A stretch of DNA of 64,000 nt from Ashinkailepas kermadecensis (lineage: Eukaryota > Arthropoda > Thecostraca > Neolepadidae). The DNA is taken from positions 1-64,000 of the forward strand of contig JAOTOM010002239.1 of the NCBI GenBank assembly GCA_034440615.1. The letters are read 5' to 3'. The first letter of the stretch is position 1. Every line of letters starts with the position of its first letter. This document shows, piece after piece, positions 1 to 10,600 of the stretch. Below the pieces are notes generated by a model. That model did not search any database, was not told the origin of the DNA, and saw only the letters and a program-made list of their open reading frames with translations. The translations under genes were made by a program, and so were the position numbers.

Positions 1-910
1 TGCATTTCTATTGATCATAATGAAAAACAGTCAAGACGAGGTAGGTCAGGGCGGGTCAGGCTTGAATACCAGCTTCCGAACTAGGAATGTTAGAGTTACA
101 GGAAAAATGTCGTTTGGGAAGCAAATATAGCCAAGAACTCATATCACATCCCGTTCCTTTATTTTTGGCCATGCTGAAGTCGTTAATGGTCACACTATGT
201 CAACCCAATGGCATGGTATTTTTCTTCGTGAATGGCCTGGAAAATATTAACATGCATATCTCTCGGATCTTTTCAACATAACCATTCAAGCAAAATGTTT
301 GTATCTCATTCACAGTCCAAAATCCTGCGGTCAGGTCAGGTCACGCCGTATGGTCAGGTCAAGTAAGTTCAAGCTTGAACATCCCTGGAACACGGACTTT
401 TAGGTTTTTTTTAATGGTTTCGATGATTGATGTTACACTCTAACAGCCTTGTAAACTTAGCGGCTTCTGACCCTGTGACCGTACCGTATGCCACGCTGGG
501 ACAATGCATATATTGATAAAACGATCTCTTCAGCATTCGACTACCTGCACACTGCTTGGAAAGCAATTCTAAAGAAAAGTAATAGCAGGTCAAATACGAT
601 CAGAACACATGAGGTCAGGTAATATCAGGCCATTGGTCGTCTCCAGTGGCACGTCGTGCGACTTGGGCGGTGCTGAAACCGAACTCAGACATCACTTCGC
701 AAAGAACAGTAGCATTCTGCATAAGAAGCGGCTGAGGTTTCGGCGCACTCTTCTGGACGCGATATTTCCTGCAGGATCCCCCGCGTTTGTGCTCGTGCCT
801 TCTGCCGCGACTCCCTGCAGCGAACTGCCTTCAATATGCGGAGCTCTGCCTCCCGCGACCCGGACGGCCTTTGCATTCGCGTGCTGAATATTTGCTTCCC
901 CGCTTGTTGG
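1..910. other. No gene recognised; GGTCA-rich intergenic DNA
   Basis: I see no coding region. The stretch carries several clusters of GGTCA hexamers, for example near 39-60, 330-362 and 610-622, like other repeat-derived segments of this window. The more GC-rich part from about 640 to 900 may be upstream debris of the retroelement that follows, but I could not align it to any domain. Confidence 0.4.
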
Positions 911-2214
911 TGAAATTCTCTTCCACATCACTAACTCCCGCCTTATCCGCTCAGACATTCTCAACCTCTGGAAGCACTCCATCATACATCCCATTTTGAC
1001 ACTCGGAAATCCCTCTCACCCATCCAACTTCTGGCCCATTTCTATCGTCCTCGTCATCACTAAGGTGGTAGAGGCAGCTCTATCACAACCTCTCCTATAG
1101 CCATCTCCTTTCGTCTTTCCAGCACAGTTTCCGTACTCGCCATTCGAAGGAAACTGCGCTGATCAGCGTCACAGTTCGCATCCTCGCCTCCACTAATGGA
1201 GGAGAGATATCCATGATTGTTTGATTGACCTTAGCAAGTGCTTTGACGTCATAGACCACAGCGTATTGCTACGTAAGCTGAGCCGCTATGGGTCGACACA
1301 GCATAGTTCGTTGTCAACCTGCAGGGGCTCGCAAAGCGTGACACTGAAGGACCACACTGGCTAGACGCGGCCATCGCGTCCTCCCCAGAACAGGACGGGT
1401 GTGTTCCAAGGGTCTGCCTTCGGGTCCTTGTTGTGTATCGTTTTTGCCAATGACCTGGCACTGTTCTCTGAGGAAGCTATGGTCGTGCAGTACGCCGACG
1501 AAACGCAGGTTATTGTTACCGGCAAACAGAGCGAAATTCTCACGGTCATCTTGCACATGGAAGATTCATTAGCTTCTCTTGGTCATTGGTTTAGCACAAA
1601 TTCCCTGAAAGTAAATGCGAGTAACTCAGCTCATGGTTTTCTGAAGTCGCCAAAATCTGAGCAACCTACCAAAGTTTCATGTCATTTTTTTCCACGGAGT
1701 CACCCTCGAGCCATGATCCGAGGTAAAACACATCTTAGGCATTACTTTCGACCGAACCCTCTCTTGGAACACCCACGTGAACCTGCTCAGACATCGGTGT
1801 ATCGGGATCCTCGTTGGTCTCTCTCACTTGCAACACCACCTACTTGCGGGCATCCTCGGTACACTGGTCACTGCCCTGTTCCTGTCGTAGGTCCGATGCT
1901 GTCTTTCGGCATGCAGAAATATATTCAAAATGAATCTCGACAGGATACAACACATTTTGAACTCTCGAGCTAGAGTGATTTTCGGCCGACGCAAATTCGA
2001 CCACGTCTCTGACCTGCGTGAACCGCTGGGGTGGTTGTCTGCACTACAGCTGACTGACATTGCTACATTATGCCTCGCTCACAAGGTGCTCAATCACTGC
2101 GAATCAGAGTCACTCATGACAGCCTTTCTGGAAAAGCGCAACATCGGAGACCGAAGTACTCGACAGGACAGATTGTGCAACGTCTCGCGCTCCAGAACCG
2201 AGGCCGGTAATTAC
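911..2214 (+). pseudogene. Decayed non-LTR retrotransposon reverse transcriptase
   Basis: Translated pieces give successive blocks of a LINE-type reverse transcriptase in different frames. About 911-1110 reads as the finger region (LWKHSIIHPI, then GNPSHPSNFWPIS, where RPIS is usual). 1224-1300 gives motif A (LIDLSKCFDVIDHSVL). 1401-1460 gives motif B (QGSAFGSLLCIVFANDL). 1485-1505 gives motif C as QYADET, so the catalytic YADD has become YADE. 1930-2200 gives the thumb region (LDRIQHILNSRARVIFGRR, then HVSDLREPLGWL). Frameshifts and stops separate the blocks, and the active-site change means it cannot be active. The 3' end of the element is replaced by the minisatellite that starts about 25 bp later. 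Assignment to the Jockey/CR1 group rests on motif wording only. Confidence 0.82.
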
Positions 2215-2239
2215 GGGCCTCGGTTCTGGACCGGTTCTG

Positions 2240-2670
2240 GACCTCTGGATCCGGACCTGCCGCCACCGACGGTCCGGACCTACCGCCACCGACGGTCCGG
2301 ACCTACCACCACCGACGGTCCGGACCTACCACCACCGACGGTCCGGACCTACCGCCACCGACGGTCCGGACCTACCACCACCGACGGTCCGGACCTACCG
2401 CCACCGACGGTCCGGACCTACCGCCACCGACGGTCCGGACCTACCGCCACCGACGGTCCGGACCTGCCGCCACCGACGGTCCGGACCTACCACCACCGAC
2501 GGTCCGGACCTACCGCCACCGACGGTCCGGACCTACCGCCACCGACGGTCCGGACCTACCGCCACCGACGGTCCGGACCTGCCGCCACCGACGGTGCGGA
2601 CCTACCGCCACCGACGGTCCGGACCTACCACCACCGACGGTCCGGACCTACCGCCACCGATGCACGGTTG
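2240..2670. repeat. 23-bp GC-rich minisatellite
   Basis: About 18 tandem copies of a 23-bp unit with core CCGCCACCGACGGTCCGGAC. Variants differ mainly as CCGCC versus CCACC. Because 23 is not a multiple of three, all three frames cycle and appear as an open 23-residue periodic frame, which is an artefact. It is fused directly to the tail of the dead reverse transcriptase. Confidence 0.93.
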
Positions 2671-2947
2671 GCGAGAATGTTCGCGTAGCTCTTAAAAAAT
2701 GTATACCTTAGAACATGTCTTGCATTCAATTCCTTGCTACATGCTGCACATCAATGAAAAGGTAATGAATCGCCGAATTCGCCGCAGTGCATTTTGTTCG
2801 GAGGACAAACATGACAGATATTAGCATCACATATGTCCAAAATATGCAATGCGTAGTATGCGTAGTGCTGTACGTTATTAATCAGGTTTATAATTATGTA
2901 GGGCTTGTTTTGAGTTGTGTTGTGTGCTATGTTATTTTTGTAAATGT

Positions 2948-4056
2948 ATTAACAGCATGTCCATGGTATTTGCAACGCATTCGCATTCGCATTCAGCATC
3001 CTATTCGCATAATTTCCGATTCCGCTAATTTGTTTCTTCAGGATATGATCTTTGTCGCTTGCACAAGTAATGTAAACAACAATTATTCAGTAGGACGAGC
3101 AGTTCGATCTCCAGAGGTCAAGAAAGGTCATTCGGGTAAAAACGGGGTACGGCATAAAATTCAAAGTATTTCACTTAGATGAATGATTCCAACGCCTAGA
3201 TGTCCGCTGTCCATCAAAGATGCAGCACATCAAATTGTATGGTCTTCAATGTTATAGTTTGACCTCAGGTCACCAAAGTGGTTTTACTTGTGCACTATAT
3301 CCATTTACGGGGTACCGAATAAAATTATGTTGACACATTGGATATACCTAATTTTTGTACGTAATAGTCTACATAGCACGTGCATAGAGGATATCGATGA
3401 AAATGACCCATCATGGTCACCGATTCATTACCGTTCGCAAAAAATGTCCCAAAATAGCAAACATGTCAAATTATTGTGCACACGATACTTTCTGCAATAT
3501 TTTACGCGACACCACGAATTAACACCCAGACATTGGGTATGGGCCATGGATGCAGCACATTGAAGCGATTGATCTACAATCTCAAAGTTTGACCTATGTT
3601 CACAAATATTGTTTCGACCTTGCACTATTGTCATCTACGGGGTACCGAATAATACCTTCCTAAATGTATTCATCGGATGGACATTAGCGCCGAATAACCT
3701 TCCAACGGGCAAGAAAGCAGCACCTCCAAGCATGTCACCTTTAAGGTCACCATTTGACCTCAGGTCAACGAACACTTTAACATTACACACTATGGGGCAA
3801 TTACGGGGTACCGAATAACATCTTCCTGAATGCATTTACCGGATGGATATTAGCGTCGAATAATCGACCACCGAGCAAGGAAGCAGCACATCCGAACATG
3901 TGACCTTGAAGGTCAGCGTTTGACCTCAGGTCAGGTTTGATGAAATTTAGAAAATGAAAGTGGTCCATTGGGGTACCATATGTGGGCCAAACAAAGCATT
4001 GAATGTAGACTATCTCAACAATGATGCATGCACTATCAATACAAGAGGCAGCACAC
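2948..4056 (+). repeat. Left arm of a 2.7-kb inverted repeat
   Basis: This segment is matched in reverse complement by 4583-5675. Matching landmarks include the GCATTCGCATTC region near 2975-2995 (right arm near 5640-5660), the block at 3120-3230 (right arm 5400-5520), and the GATGCATGCACTATCAATAC block at 4020-4045 (right arm 4590-4620). Inside the arm are three or four degenerate direct units of about 180-270 bp. Each unit contains GCAGCAC, then TTTGACCTCAGGTCA or a variant, then a GGGGTACCGAATAA-like block. No gene is visible in it. Confidence 0.85.
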
Positions 4057-4582
4057 TGCGTAACCTGACCTCTATCGATAACGCATTTCATGAGGTAGCA
4101 CTAGCATCCCATTCAGCAACGCATTCAGAAACGCATTCACCAATATTCTCCGATTCGTCTGAAACTTTAACACAACCTTCGCGGGTACATGCACCACGAA
4201 ACGATTCTTTGGGTACGAAGAACCCTTTCGCCTACAGAGGCCAAAGGGTCAGCGAGGTCAAATCTGGGATACCGCATAACTTGCCGAAGTATTCATACTT
4301 GGAATGATTCAAACGCTTGTGCCACCACTATCAAGGTGGCATGCAGCACACTAAGTCAACTGGTCACTCGAGGTCACCATTTGGCCTCAGTTCCACGAAT
4401 ACTTTAACATCACATCCTATGGGAAAATTTCGGGGTACCAAAAAGCATCTTCATGAATACATTTATCGAATGGGTATTAGCGTCGAATAATCGCCCACCT
4501 AGCAAGGAACAGCACCTCCGATTATGTGACCTCCAAGGTCAACGCTTCACCTCAGGTCAGGTTTGATGAAATTCAGATCCAG
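4057..4582. repeat. Spacer of the inverted repeat, containing another diverged unit
   Basis: The spacer between the arms is itself repetitive. 4360-4570 is a diverged direct copy of 3750-3950, sharing AGGTCACCATTTG, the ACTTTAACAT block, TTTCGGGGTACC and the GGTATTAGCGTCGAATAATC block. A short hairpin, TGCCACC/GGTGGCA, lies near 4320-4345. No coding sequence is seen. Confidence 0.7.
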
Positions 4583-5675
4583 TGCTGCTTCTTGTATTGA
4601 TAGTGCATGCATCATTGTTGAAATAGTCTACATTCAATGCTTTGTTTGGCCCGCATATGGTACCCCAGTGCACCACTTGCATTTTCTGAATTCATCAAAC
4701 CTCACCTGTGGTCAAACGCTGACCTTCAAGGTCACATGCTCGGATGTGCTGCTTTCTTGCTCGGTGGGCGATTATTCGACGCTAATATCCATCCGATAAA
4801 TGCATTCAGAAAGATCTTATTCGGTATCCCGTAATTGTTCCATAGTGTGTAATGTTAAGGCGTTCGTTGACCTGAGGTCAAATGGTGACCTTAAAGGTGA
4901 CATGCTTGGATGTGCTGCTTTCTTGCCCGATGTGAGATTATTCGGCGCTAATGTCCATCCGATGAATATATTCAGGAAGGTATTATTCGGTACCCCGTAG
5001 ATGACAATAGTGCAAGGTCGAGACAATATTTTGTGAACATAGGTCAAACCTTGAGATTGTAGATCAAACGCTTCAATGTGCTGCATCCATGACCCATACC
5101 CAATGTCTGGGTGTTTTCTCGTGGTGCCACGTAGAATATTGCCGAAATTATCGTGTGCACAAGAATTTGGTATATTTGCTATTTTGGGGCATTTTTGCGG
5201 ACGGTAACGAATCGGTGACCATGATGGGTCATTTTGATCGATGTCCTCTATGTACGTGCTATTTAGACTATTACCGGCAAAAATTAGGTATATCCAATGT
5301 GTCCACATAATTGTATTCGGTACCCCGCAAATAGACATAGTGCATGAGTAAAACCAACTTTGGTGACCTGAGGTTAAACTATGACATTGAAGGTCATGTA
5401 ATGTGTTGCATCTTTGACGGACAGTGGACATCTAGGCGTTGGAATCATTCATCTAAATGAAATACTTTGAATTGTATGCGGTACCCCGTTTTTACCCGAA
5501 TGTCCTTTCTTGACCTCTGGAGATCGAACTGCTCGTCCTCCTGAATAATTGTTGTTTGCATTACTTTTAGAAGCGACAAAGATCAAATCCTGAAAGAAAT
5601 GAGCGGAATCGGAGAGTATGCGAATAGGATGCCAAATGCGAATGTGAATGCGTTGCTAACATCATGGACATATTA
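4583..5675 (-). repeat. Right arm of the 2.7-kb inverted repeat
   Basis: Reverse complement of 2948-4056 with scattered substitutions and small indels, roughly 85-90 percent by eye. The arms are therefore old enough to have diverged and this is not a recent or assembly-generated palindrome. The same AGGTCA and GGGGTACCGAAT blocks appear in antisense orientation. Confidence 0.85.
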
Positions 5676-7583
5676 ACAGCTTCATTATGAACATAAAAAA
5701 GGAAAAAAGTGGGTAATAACTGTCAGTGTAGTCAGATGAGCATGATCTGGACTGAGCTGAAAGAAATGCTAACTATTGGATAATGGGTTGGACATGTTGG
5801 GGAGCTGAGATGATGTTGCTTGCCAGTGGTATAGACGATGCAAAAATATAAAGTAGTGACTACATATGAGCATGGCTAAACACGGACCACAATGAAACAC
5901 CTGACAACCTGCCGCCCATTATATGTACGCGTTAATTATATTTAGTCAGTGCAAGCACTTGCATTCGAAGACCATAGCTACAATAGGAAAGATGATATGT
6001 CCCAGAAAATAGTGGCTAGGTGAATCCGAGCAAAACAAAATTACTAAATAAAATTGCACTTTACTACCATGAACATGCTTCCGCAAGTTGAGAAGGTCTT
6101 GCTTCAATCCATAAGTATAAAATTGTTAACGACTAAATACATTTTACCGCACGGGATAAATACTGTATGCTGAATCGTTATTATGCTGTCTTGCATGCAT
6201 GTGTGCATATGTTGCATTTTTTGTGCATCTGCCACAGGAGTAGCAGAACTTTTAATGGGGGCACTTTTCGCTAAACGCGATGGGATAGAAACACTCGGAT
6301 ATATTGCTGGGGTACCATTTCGTCTCAAAGGGTTGACTTCTTTTCCTTTTCCTTTGAAGGTTGTTTTGGATGAAAAATCCGCTGAGCGGCGGCGCGGGAT
6401 GTACTCGAGCCTTCCTGAAGAGCCGCCTTTCACGGCCAGAGGGGCACCACGTTCCCATGGAGGAGTGGGCATACGCCCCCAGTGCGCCCCCTGTGTCCAC
6501 CCCTGATGCATGGGAACTGCAAGATGAGGGGGCAGTGTCTCATGTGTCGCCTACTAAATCATGTTTTATGTGACTTGTGATGAAAATGCTTTCCTTACAA
6601 GAAAATGTTAGCTAACCCTACAGGATGCAAATTTTGACGAATTTCTGTTCGGCTTGGTGAAATAGAATTTACTTTTACCACAACTGCCAATACCTGGCTA
6701 TGCACCCTCCCCAAGCATTGTCCTGCACCGCGAACAGGGCCGACGCAGGGGTTAACAAGTCAGGCGATATGGCGATGAGGCGATAAGGATTTGGCCGCTC
6801 CTTGGCATGTGGGAAGCCAGCATTCATATCTGTGACGCAAATATCCGGAGACCAGCTATTTTTCGGCCGACTACCTTTTCGACGAAGGTGTGATGGGGTG
6901 GGGATGGGCTGGGCCGGGTGGGGGGTGGGGGCTGGGCTGGGGCCGGGTGCGGGTGCTGTCGGGCAGAGGGACGTCGGCAGGTTTGGTGGTCCGGAACGCT
7001 GCGACATGCGCCGGCTGGAAAAGCTGGGGAATGCGCTGCAAGATGAGCAAATGGGCGTTTTACACGAAGTTCCTAGGCGTACAAGTTCATGTTTCGTTGG
7101 TCGCCGCTCCAATGCTCGCCATTTCCCGCGTGGAACTCTATGGACTTTGTTGCCATTTGTTGCCATTCACCGCCAGTCAGCCCTGGGCCGCTGCTCACGG
7201 GAGCTCGACTGGCGTTCGGCCTCACCAGCGGCGCCGAGTCACTTTCTCCAATAGACACCAATAGGTTAGTCGGTCGGCGATGCAGACACAAAATGCGAAC
7301 TGCTCGCGGGAAAACCACCGCAGACTACAAACATCAGCGCATCGGCTTCGGTGCGGAATCCTGGTGATCCACTAATGCGCAGGTGAGTTGAGTGTTACAC
7401 AACGCACGTGTCAGCTACAGGAGCATCTCTTTGCCCACACCACTGCATTAATCTCCGTAAAACAGCCACTTTCGCCAGCGGAGATCCTCTCCAGTAATCT
7501 CAGGCACATTCCGTACTTACCTCACCTCAGCCGGCCAGATGTTAAGACATGTCCTCGCGCAGCTAAGTCCATCCCCGTGAGAT
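5676..7583. other. No gene recognised; intergenic DNA upstream of the cuticle-like gene
   Basis: AT-rich to about 6230. About 6240-6510 then contains a GC-rich repeat-like segment (GGCACC, CCCATGGAGGAG, TACGCCCCC) related in style to segments at 54.46-54.80 and 45.76-45.98 kb. 6890-6960 is a G-rich run of GGGTGGGG blocks. Two overlapping GC-rich open frames at 6.8-7.26 kb have no recognisable domain or splice structure and I do not call them genes. Confidence 0.4.
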
Positions 7584-7616
7584 TATAAGAGGCATGACCG
7601 TTATTGTGAGCGCAGT
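7584..7616 (+). promoter_or_regulatory. TATA box and CAGT initiator of the cuticle-like gene
   Basis: TATAAGA at 7584-7590 is followed by CAGT at 7613-7616, with the A of CAGT 30 bp after the first T of the TATA box. That is the canonical spacing of an arthropod TATA/initiator promoter. Transcription starting there would give a 5' leader of about 55 nt before the ATG at 7669. The call is strengthened by the independently found first coding exon just downstream. Confidence 0.65.
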
Positions 7617-7668
7617 GTTGTCTGCGGGAGCGTGCTGAGCGATTGGCTGGAGAGCGAGTTGGAACGGG

Positions 7669-7677
7669 ATGAAGCTG
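7669..7677 (+). CDS. Coding part of exon 1 (MKL)
   Basis: ATG AAG CTG followed at once by a consensus donor GTGAGT (7678-7683), leaving phase 0. The start is supported by the TATA/initiator pair about 55-85 bp upstream and by continuation into a hydrophobic signal-peptide exon in the same phase. Intron 1 runs to 12446, and its first few hundred bases hold the 15-bp minisatellite. Confidence 0.7.
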
Positions 7678-10600
7678 GTGAGTGGGCTGTTCGTGCAGCT
7701 GGTGGTGGTCGGCGACTCGGCAGATGCACCCCGGCGGTCCAGAGGTGATCATCGGCTGGTCCGTGACAGGTGTGAGTGATCACTGATTGACAGGTCTGCC
7801 ATTAACAGGTCTGCCAATGACAGGTCTGCCATTGACAGGTCTGCCATTGTCAGGTCTGACATTTGCAGGTCTGTCATTGACAGGTCTGTCATTGATAGGC
7901 ATGTCATTGGCAGGTCTGTCATTGACAGGTCTGCCATTGACAGGTCTGTCGTTGACATGTCTGTCATTGACATGTATGTTATTGGCAGGTCTGTCATTGA
8001 CAGGTCTGTCATTGACAGGTCTGCAATTGACAGGTCAGCCACTGACAGGTCTGCCAACCGGTGACTCACCACCGGTGCCCGTCACTGGCTTGTCTGATAT
8101 CTTGCATTGTCCAACATGACTAAACATCATAGCTTTAAAAAAATCAACAAGTCAAATATCTACAAGTTTACCAGCCCAATCGCCCAATCTCGATTCAGCC
8201 AGTAGTAGAATAGATTCCAGCTTATATCCAGCTCATGGTGGGTAATTGGCAACTGGTTCAACAACAAACCAGCCCACACCATTAGCTCATTTAAAATAAA
8301 GGGCATCTGGTCGTTTCCCATTCTCTGAACCCGAAAGTGGTGTCTTTTCGTTTTTATTTGTAGAAGTTAAGCCAAATCGCAAAAAGGAATGCCCCGTATC
8401 CTTACCTGGATAGCTATGTCACACAACTGATTCCCAACTCCCGCAGCCGAATCCGAGCAGAAGCATAGCTCTGGTAGGACTTCTCAAGGAAAGACTGACT
8501 GTTTGGTAGAGTTTCTTGATATTGCGTGTAAAGAAAAGTATCGGTAAAGATTATACTTTAGTACTCAACGTTTCGGCCAGGGGCCATTGATGTCAACTCA
8601 GCACCTCCTGGTATATTGAAGGTCGTATATTTTCTTTACACGCAATGTCTAAAACCCAGGAGCATCTAAGAGTTTCTTGAGGAGAGACTGACCGTTTTGA
8701 TAGGACTTATCGGGTAGAGACAGTTTAGTAGGACTTCTCGAGGCAAGACTCCCCGCGTAACACAGCTTGGCGTTCGAAATTTCAGCTTCAAGGAGTGATC
8801 GAACCTTTAGGTCCTTGATGTGCATAAGCCACCGTTGGACGTGATGTCCATCATATGCCGCATTGAATGACCTTTAAGATGATCCACTAGCTATGCTCAT
8901 CCTCTGTGAATTCAGGTCGCGCCCGGTCAAAATTGATTCGAGTGTTAACATGGCCTGTATCACAACCTTGTCCACCGTGGTAGGCATAGACACTCGCAGT
9001 TTGATAGGACAGGGGACCAGCATAAAATACCTACGCGGGCACCGGACGAGCACCAAATTGCATTACTCAAGACCGGAATAGACAGCACTGTCTCTCCCTG
9101 GGACTGGCCTCAAGACCCCAGAACATAGGTCAACACAATTGTCTCTTTGTCACCCGGGGACGGCCGGCAAGTGCCGACCGCAGTGCGTGGCACATGCAAA
9201 TCGGCTCACCCGCCCGACGGCGACGGAAATCCCTCTCTTTGATACAAAGGTGAAGGAGAAAATGAAGAAAATTGGGATGAAAGTCGGTAAAAGAAGTCTT
9301 AGACGAGCACAGCTGATTCCGAGCGAATAAATTAATGCACGAAATGCTGTGAGAAAACAGTTCTACGGTCTTAACCATGACTTTCGGGTCCCGCCGAACT
9401 GGGTCGTGACGTCAGGATGAACATTTGCAACACACACGGAAGTAGACTCGTCCGGGCTTCGGTCCCGTTCGCAACAAATCCAGCAGCTTTAACCAGCACA
9501 TGGAGCGGGTGTTGCTACCAGGCGTACAGGTACAGGTACAGTATGCATACAGGTGTTGCTACCAGGCGACATTTTTCTGCCATGATGTGTCCTAGTTTGA
9601 GAGATCTGCTGTTTGACGCTTTTCGTCCAATTGGAAGGAGAGTGGGGCGGGGGAGGGGGGGGGGTGATGGGGGCATGACCACAACGACTCATCGTGGATC
9701 TGTCAGTTCTGTTTGGAGTCACTATGTTGAGGTAACCTAAAGGCGGGAGCGGACGTTCAGTGAGCGATCCATGCGACGTTCAGTGAGAGCAGATTGTATT
9801 TGAAATAACATAATTTATTGGAAATATTTACACCTGTTTATTCTGTGGAAATTAATCACATTTTATAAGAAGAAATTAAACTGTGTGTTTCCCCTGTCGC
9901 AGGAGACAAGATGTTATGTCTTTCTAATTTTGCAGATGATATACATTGTTGCTTTACCGTCAGTAATTGGGGTACCGACACCCACGAAGAGGGTGTAACG
10001 CTGGCCCCTAAGCACCATATCCATAAAAATTAGGTGCGATTTATGAGAAACGAGTAAATGATGTTAGAGACGCGGAGGGAGACGGCGCAGTACAGCCGGG
10101 CCCTTGTCACCGAGAGGCGGTGGACGGGGTCAGGCAAGGAAACGGCCGAGTACAGCCGGGCAGCTGGGGCCGCCCGCCACGGAGAGCCGGGGAGGGGGCA
10201 GATGAGGAGACGGACGGGACGCGTGGCGATGGGTCACAACAGGTCGACAGCTCAGTGTTCCACCTCCGGGCGGAGTAGGCGCACGCCCGAACGGAGCGAC
10301 GTTATGAGCCGGGCGACGTCACGAGCCGAGCGACGTTACGAACAGAGCGACGTCACTAGCCGAGCGACGTCACTAGCCGAGAGATGTTACGAGCCGAACA
10401 CCGGGGCGCTGCCTGCAACATTGTACCATGAATGTTGCGGACGGGGGGCGCCGGCGTACGAGGGCCACTGGCCTCGAACAGCGCCCCGCAAGCCCCTCTC
10501 CTCCACCTTCACGGCCGTCCACGCATGGCGGACCCATCCGCCTGCCCACTACAGCCGCGGTCTCGACGTGTGGACCGGTCCATCTGAGACCGCCCGTTGC

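Noticed and set aside
6802..7254. 150-codon frame upstream of the cuticle-like gene
   Set aside because: Driven by GC-rich G tracts, open on both strands, with no domain.
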